Shown here: piece after piece, positions 5,596-5,622 of the stretch
How positions within the stretch are numbered: the stretch's first letter is position 1
How the letters are laid out: each line of letters begins with the position of its first letter
Assembly (NCBI GenBank): GCA_029059925.1
Contig: JAIDVA010000149.1
Span: 1-5,622 of the forward strand
Direction of reading: 5' to 3'
DNA from: Eubacterium sp.
GTDB lineage: Bacteria; Bacillota; Clostridia; Oscillospirales; Acutalibacteraceae
Length of the DNA stretch: 5,622 bases
The notes under the pieces: model-generated
Seen by the model: the letters and a program-made list of their open reading frames with translations, nothing else
Told to the model about the DNA's origin: nothing
Databases searched by the model: none
Made by a program: the position numbers and the translations under genes

Positions 5596-5622
5596 AATAA
5601 ACATTTTTATTGTCCTCAGATT

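Larger units (their letters stand above)
5391..5615. repeat. Long-range inverted repeat bracketing the exporter leader
   Basis: A perfect 12-bp inverted repeat, GGACAATAAAAA at 5391-5402 and its complement at 5604-5615, brackets a 225-base segment. Going inward the similarity continues in the same order: GGATAA (5404-5409) and ATTATTC (5413-5419) on the left match minus-strand GGATAA (5549-5544) and ATTATTC (5543-5537) on the right. The right copy contains roughly 54 extra bases, and the left copy has CCC between the two inner blocks. No matching target-site duplication is visible outside the arms. It may be an inverted duplication, a decayed small mobile element, or a long-range RNA pairing element of the leader; the sequence does not decide. 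Confidence 0.5.

Noticed and set aside
1..5622. CRISPR array, tRNA, rRNA or transposase gene
   Set aside because: I saw no regularly spaced repeats, no cloverleaf or rRNA-like stretch, and no transposase or integrase motif in any frame.

Overview
This is an AT-rich bacterial segment in which every supported gene lies on the minus strand, so the biology reads from position 5622 down to 1. Dense packing, strong AGGA/GGAG ribosome-binding sites, the gene families present and the low GC suggest a Firmicute of class Clostridia, probably a gut Ruminococcaceae/Oscillospiraceae-type organism. That placement is inferred from style and protein similarity remembered from training, not from a marker gene.

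Region A (5622 to about 3694) is a resistance-like cassette: a complex 5' leader, a 12-helix MFS drug exporter of the Mef/DHA3 type (4122-5345), and a GNAT acetyltransferase (3694-4119) two bases downstream whose ribosome-binding site lies inside the end of the exporter gene. The leader is the most interesting part of the window. It holds a strong intrinsic terminator (5398-5429) only about 50 bases ahead of the exporter start. A short reading frame (5338-5445) runs through that terminator, begins MQNRLR and ends overlapping the exporter start. A five-codon frame with a good ribosome-binding site (MPILS, 5456-5473) lies just upstream, and a second hairpin with a T7 tract lies further upstream (5566-5595). 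Long-range complementary segments could pair with the terminator. Together these look like a drug-responsive transcription attenuator. The peptide frame resembles, from memory, the leader (ORF12) of tet(M) in Tn916-type elements, yet here it precedes a macrolide-exporter-like gene.

Region B (3693-3477) is a 217-base intergenic stretch with a probable extended -10 promoter for pyruvate kinase, an AT-only palindrome just upstream of it, and a leader hairpin followed by T5 between promoter and gene. I see no convincing terminator after the acetyltransferase gene.

Region C (3476 to 40) is a compact housekeeping operon: pyruvate kinase (pyk), an ElaA/YjcF-type GNAT protein, the endolytic transglycosylase MltG, and a small DUF3916-like protein. 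The first three overlap by a few bases and carry ribosome-binding sites inside the preceding gene, so they are probably translationally coupled. Two starts were moved downstream of the longest frame on ribosome-binding-site and family grounds (pyk to 3476, mltG to 1608). A hairpin at the left edge (4-28) may be the operon's terminator, but the window ends before any T tract can be seen.
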